Positions 14,261 through 17,315 of a stretch of DNA of 17,315 nt are shown here, piece after piece. Under the pieces are notes generated by a model. That model was not told the origin of the DNA. It saw only the letters and a list, made by a program, of their open reading frames with translations, and did not search any database. A program made the position numbers and the translations under genes. Location of the stretch: assembly GCA_964651045.1 (NCBI GenBank), contig CAZYVD010000060.1, forward strand, positions 1 to 17,315. Reading direction: 5' to 3'. Position 1 is the stretch's first letter; each line of letters starts with the position of its first letter. Origin of the DNA: CAZYVD01 sp964651045. Lineage in GTDB: Bacteria; Zhuqueibacterota; QNDG01; DSAB01.

Positions 14261-16261
14261 ATGTTGGTTAGAAAGATATTTTCTTTAATTATCTTGCTTT
14301 ATTGTTTTAATATATTTTCAGAAGTAAGACAGGATAATCCCTCGTGTGATTGGTATATTCTCGGCAGAGAGAGGCTTGATCAGGGCGACTGGAGAGGTGC
14401 TCTTCATCTCTGGCTGGTAGGTTATGACAGTCTCAGGAAGGATTCAAAGGTGGATCCCAGGATAGGGGTTGGCTATATAGAGCTTGCAACAGAGAAAATG
14501 GCGGGCAGTTATTACGATAAGGGTAGTATAATATACATGTGGGGTTTTTCTGGTGAGAGTTTAGAGCATAACGATGTTGTTCTTAAAGAGGCAGAGAGGA
14601 TATTACCTCTTTTGAGTGAAGAGGAGAAGAAGAAGTGGAAGGGTTTAATCAAGAGGAAGGATAGTGGGATGTGGCGATTGATTCGAAAGTACTGGCTTGA
14701 GCGTGATCCACGTCCCACAACAGAAGTTAATGAGCGATTGATAGAGCACTGGCGGAGGATTGCTTATGCGAGGCGTCATTTTACGAAGAATCGTTCGGGT
14801 GCTTATGGTTGTGACGATCGTGGTACGATCTATGTAAAGTATGGAGAGCCTGACAGGAAGATGTCTGGAAGATTTGGGACTTCATCGATAGCTAATTCTG
14901 AATTAAATATCTGGGCTCCTGTAATACTGGCAGGATTACAAGGGGGAACAAGGAGTTATGGAAGATCGCCATTCTCTTCTGGTAATATGACTTTAAGCCC
15001 AGACCTGACAAAAAACAAGATAGTCACTCTGGTTAAGGTATTTGATCCCAAACCCGATTATGAGGTATGGGCATATGATAACCTGGATACACGTAAACCA
15101 TGTATTTTCCTTTTTTCAAGAAGGGATGGGGTTGGAAGGTTTGGGCTTGTGAGCGGTGTAGAGGATGTATATCCTAAGGAAAGAAGGATATTTACTCCTA
15201 CTGATTTAAAAAATATGCCACGAGATTATATTGTTTATCAGCTTCTTTATTATGCTGAGCTCAGTACATTTGACGATTTTTTCTATACTAGATTCAGACA
15301 TATAACGAGTGTATGGAATTCAATGGAAGACAGGATAAGAAGGGGAGGTGTAGCCTATGCTTTTACAGAATCTGGTTTTATTAATGTGCTCCACAGCATT
15401 GAGAAGACCCACGATTTAAATGATAAGTTCAATCCCGTGCGGAAGTATGCGGAGCCTGAGAAATCGGGTTTTGAGACAAATTTTGGGAGTGTAGCCATCT
15501 CAGCTCAGTCGGTCAGGCTTCTTGATGGGAGTAATCGGCCGGTAGTGTCGATCATAGCACATTGTGTTATTGACATGAGTGGATGTCATTTGTTGCGTTC
15601 TGGTCTGGTAGATGAGATTTCAGATTACAACGTTACAACAACACTTATCACGAGAGATGAGGATCTGTCTGAACTAAATCGTTTTGTTAAGAATCGTAGT
15701 GGTAAAGATGAGATATTATCATTTTTTACTATTACTCATGACCAAAAGTTTTGTAATGCTACAATAGCGGTTGAAGCAAAAGATTCAATAGAGCGTGTTC
15801 TTTCACTTGGGAGAAGGTCGTTTGAGATTTCCTCACCTCTTGATTCGAGTCCAGATAATCTTGAGCTGAGCGATTTAGTAATAGGTTTTAATTTGGGTGG
15901 CGGTTTAGAGGCAGGAGAATATCCTTTTCCAGTGCTGCCATCTGATGAGTTTACCAGGAAAGATGGTTTTGAGTTTTATGTAGAGATATATCATTTGATG
16001 TCAGATAGAAGTGGTTTGTATCGATATGAGGTTGAGTATGGAGTTACAGAGATAAAGCGGAAGAGAGATAGGGTTATTAGAAGGGATCGGATCAGTATGT
16101 TCTATGATCGGGTTGGGAGAGGAGAGAGGAGTTCTGAGTTTTTTGGAATAGACATAAGCAGGCTTGGACCTGGAGAGTACGAACTTTTTGTGAAAGTTAA
16201 AGATCTGGTTTCTGGGCAGAGCAGAACAAGAAAAGAGATCTTCAGGATCAAGAAATCTTAA
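14261..16261 (+). CDS. GWxTD-domain secreted protein
   Basis: This encodes 666 aa beginning with a signal peptide (basic MLVRK, hydrophobic to about residue 18, probable cleavage before EVRQD). Residues about 28-120 look helical and repeat-like, with a WYILGRERLDQGDWRGALHLW start typical of a TPR-type unit. The GWxTD domain core follows: residues 183-200 carry GCDDRG then TIYVKYGEPDRK, matching the family's GWxTDRG...YIKYGxPD layout, but with the eponymous Trp and Thr replaced by Cys and Asp. The C-terminal third is rich in beta-strand-like sequence and ends FRIKKS. The molecular role of GWxTD proteins is not established; they are exported proteins found mostly in FCB-group bacteria. GAGAGAGG lies six bases upstream of the ATG. 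The TonB-like gene follows 11 bp later. Confidence 0.8.
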   Translation: MLVRKIFSLIILLYCFNIFSEVRQDNPSCDWYILGRERLDQGDWRGALHLWLVGYDSLRKDSKVDPRIGVGYIELATEKMAGSYYDKGSIIYMWGFSGESLEHNDVVLKEAERILPLLSEEEKKKWKGLIKRKDSGMWRLIRKYWLERDPRPTTEVNERLIEHWRRIAYARRHFTKNRSGAYGCDDRGTIYVKYGEPDRKMSGRFGTSSIANSELNIWAPVILAGLQGGTRSYGRSPFSSGNMTLSPDLTKNKIVTLVKVFDPKPDYEVWAYDNLDTRKPCIFLFSRRDGVGRFGLVSGVEDVYPKERRIFTPTDLKNMPRDYIVYQLLYYAELSTFDDFFYTRFRHITSVWNSMEDRIRRGGVAYAFTESGFINVLHSIEKTHDLNDKFNPVRKYAEPEKSGFETNFGSVAISAQSVRLLDGSNRPVVSIIAHCVIDMSGCHLLRSGLVDEISDYNVTTTLITRDEDLSELNRFVKNRSGKDEILSFFTITHDQKFCNATIAVEAKDSIERVLSLGRRSFEISSPLDSSPDNLELSDLVIGFNLGGGLEAGEYPFPVLPSDEFTRKDGFEFYVEIYHLMSDRSGLYRYEVEYGVTEIKRKRDRVIRRDRISMFYDRVGRGERSSEFFGIDISRLGPGEYELFVKVKDLVSGQSRTRKEIFRIKKS

Positions 16262-16272
16262 AAGGTTGTTTT

Positions 16273-16923
16273 ATGATTAATTCTCGATCGAATAGATCGT
16301 TCAGAGAAGATGAGAGATCATCCTACAGGCTGCGGTTTGAAAAGGGACTGATAATATCACTTATTCTTGTAATTTTGGTATTTGAATTTTCTAAAAAGAT
16401 TCCTGAAAAGGATATTTCAGAATATAGTTTTGGTTTTGGCAATATGATATATGTGGATCCAATGCCACAGACTTCGAGGAAGAAGGCTATATCTCAGGCT
16501 CCGAGACTTCCACAGGTTCCTATTCCTTCAGAAGATGAATATATACCCGAAGATGAGACAATAGATGAGACTCTGTTTGATATGAGTTCATCGATCGAAT
16601 ATGATGAGGGTAAGGGTGGATCTGGAGGTTTTGGCTCAGGATCGATAGGAGACGCACCGAGGCCAATAAGAGAGGTTATTCCAGAATATCCAAGAAGAGA
16701 GAAGAAGAGGGGAATAGAGGGGGTCATTGAGTTGTGGATTAGGATCAATAAAGAAGGAAGGGTGGACAGCGTGAGGGTGCTGAAAAACACGTCGAAGAAT
16801 AAAAATCTGGAAAGGGCTGCTGTAAATGCTGCATTAAAGAGTATCTATGTTCCTGCAGAGAGACATGGTAAGAAGATAAATCTCTGGATACGAAGAAAAT
16901 ATAAATTCGAAAAGAAAAGATAA
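16273..16923 (+). CDS. TonB-like energy transducer protein
   Basis: It is 216 aa with the TonB layout: a basic cytoplasmic N-terminus, one membrane anchor (about 25-39), a periplasmic linker that is acidic, proline-containing and then glycine/serine-rich (about 60-130), and a C-terminal TonB domain (about 132-216). The latter includes VIPEYPRREKKRGIEG, then VIELWIRINKEGRVDSVRVL, matching the family pattern of strand, Gly, and a repeated val-rich strand, and ends basic. Such proteins transmit the inner-membrane proton-motive force to outer-membrane receptors, normally with ExbB and ExbD, which are not in this window. Pairing with the exported GWxTD protein suggests a shared envelope role, or only co-transcription. 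AAAGG, overlapping the previous stop codon, lies seven bases before the ATG. Confidence 0.85.
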   Translation: MINSRSNRSFREDERSSYRLRFEKGLIISLILVILVFEFSKKIPEKDISEYSFGFGNMIYVDPMPQTSRKKAISQAPRLPQVPIPSEDEYIPEDETIDETLFDMSSSIEYDEGKGGSGGFGSGSIGDAPRPIREVIPEYPRREKKRGIEGVIELWIRINKEGRVDSVRVLKNTSKNKNLERAAVNAALKSIYVPAERHGKKINLWIRRKYKFEKKR

Positions 16924-16925
16924 AA

Positions 16926-16996
<71 letters not shown>

Positions 16997-17008
16997 CAAT
17001 CTCCATTT

Positions 17009-17034
17009 GGTTCCCAAACTCATGTTTGGGAACC
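17009..17034. repeat. Perfect 11-bp hairpin
   Basis: GGTTCCCAAAC and GTTTGGGAACC enclose a TCAT loop. The motif GTTCCCAAACT also occurs at 2586-2596 in the dispersed repeat, so this is probably another member of the same palindromic family. No T-run follows. Confidence 0.7.
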
Positions 17035-17107
17035 CATATTTGTTAAAAACTCTGTTTTGATTGAGCATTACTTTTGGACGGAGGCGTTTCGGAACTGCTT
17101 TTCAAAA

Positions 17108-17125
17108 GCGGCAGCATGCTGCCGC
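17108..17125. repeat. Perfect 18-bp palindrome GCGGCAGCATGCTGCCGC
   Basis: The palindrome is preceded by a small GCTTT-TCA-AAAGC stem (17098-17110). GC-rich and compact in AT-rich surroundings, it looks like a REP-type element or a protein-binding site; no gene is close downstream. Confidence 0.65.
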
Positions 17126-17160
17126 AATCCCAAAAAGGTGAATAAAAGTTTGGTTAATTG

Positions 17161-17229
17161 ATATATCGAAACAGAGTTTCTTTTCAGAGCAGCGTTTCAA
17201 AACTGGAGTTTGCGAACGAGGAGAGAAAT
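17161..17229. repeat. Dispersed intergenic repeat, copy 2
   Basis: It matches 2553-2620 in the same orientation with the shared runs ATATATCGAAAC, GAGTTTCTTTTCAGAGCAGC and GAACGAGGA; differences cluster in the two loop/stem regions. Outside it, 17041-17315 shows no coding sequence. Confidence 0.75.
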
Positions 17230-17315
17230 TGTTCTGAATTATTGATATATATATAGAGATTTTGTTCCGCTTCAGTTGAAATTTGAATAAAAAGGTCTTA
17301 ACTTAAGTTGGTTGA

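Overview
The window is bacterial chromosomal DNA, fairly AT-rich, and very AT-rich between 13.68 and 14.26 kb. A GWxTD-domain secreted protein next to a TonB-type energy transducer points to a Gram-negative (diderm) lineage of the Fibrobacteres-Chlorobi-Bacteroidetes group or a neighbouring candidate phylum. The phylum cannot be fixed from the sequence alone.

Layout. (1) 1-2746 is an accessory, decayed stretch. It holds one polytopic membrane protein (80-1222, minus), a dead ISL3-family transposase (about 1255-1995, minus) and about 750 bp without a gene that carries inverted and dispersed palindromic repeats. (2) 2747-13873 is one long minus-strand operon in transcription order: promoter, leader peptide, ilvD, ilvB, ilvN, ilvC, cimA, leuA, leuC, leuD, leuB. 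Junctions are tight: ilvC and cimA overlap by 31 bp, and the other gaps are 2 to 47 bp. (3) 13874-14260 is the divergent AT-rich promoter region. (4) 14170-16996 is a plus-strand transcription unit: promoter, GWxTD protein, TonB-like protein, intrinsic terminator. (5) 16997-17315 is gene-free and full of palindromic repeats, one of which also occurs at 2553 in the same orientation.

How the genes work together. IlvBN condenses pyruvate with pyruvate or 2-oxobutyrate. IlvC and IlvD then give the 2-oxoacids of valine and isoleucine. LeuA, LeuCD and LeuB extend 2-oxoisovalerate to the leucine precursor. CimA starts a threonine-independent route to 2-oxobutyrate from pyruvate and acetyl-CoA that reuses LeuCD and LeuB. 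Only the branched-chain aminotransferase is absent. LeuA lacks the C-terminal regulatory domain, whereas CimA has it.

The most interesting element is upstream of ilvD and too short for standard gene calling. A consensus-like sigma70 promoter (13845-13873) precedes a 56-codon ORF (13637-13807) whose second half is almost all Ile and Leu codons. After it come RNA segments that can pair in mutually exclusive ways, the last covering the ilvD ribosome binding site. This looks like ribosome-mediated attenuation acting on translation initiation, with no U-tract terminator. It is a prediction from sequence; chance low-complexity AT sequence and a dispersed palindrome are the main alternatives.
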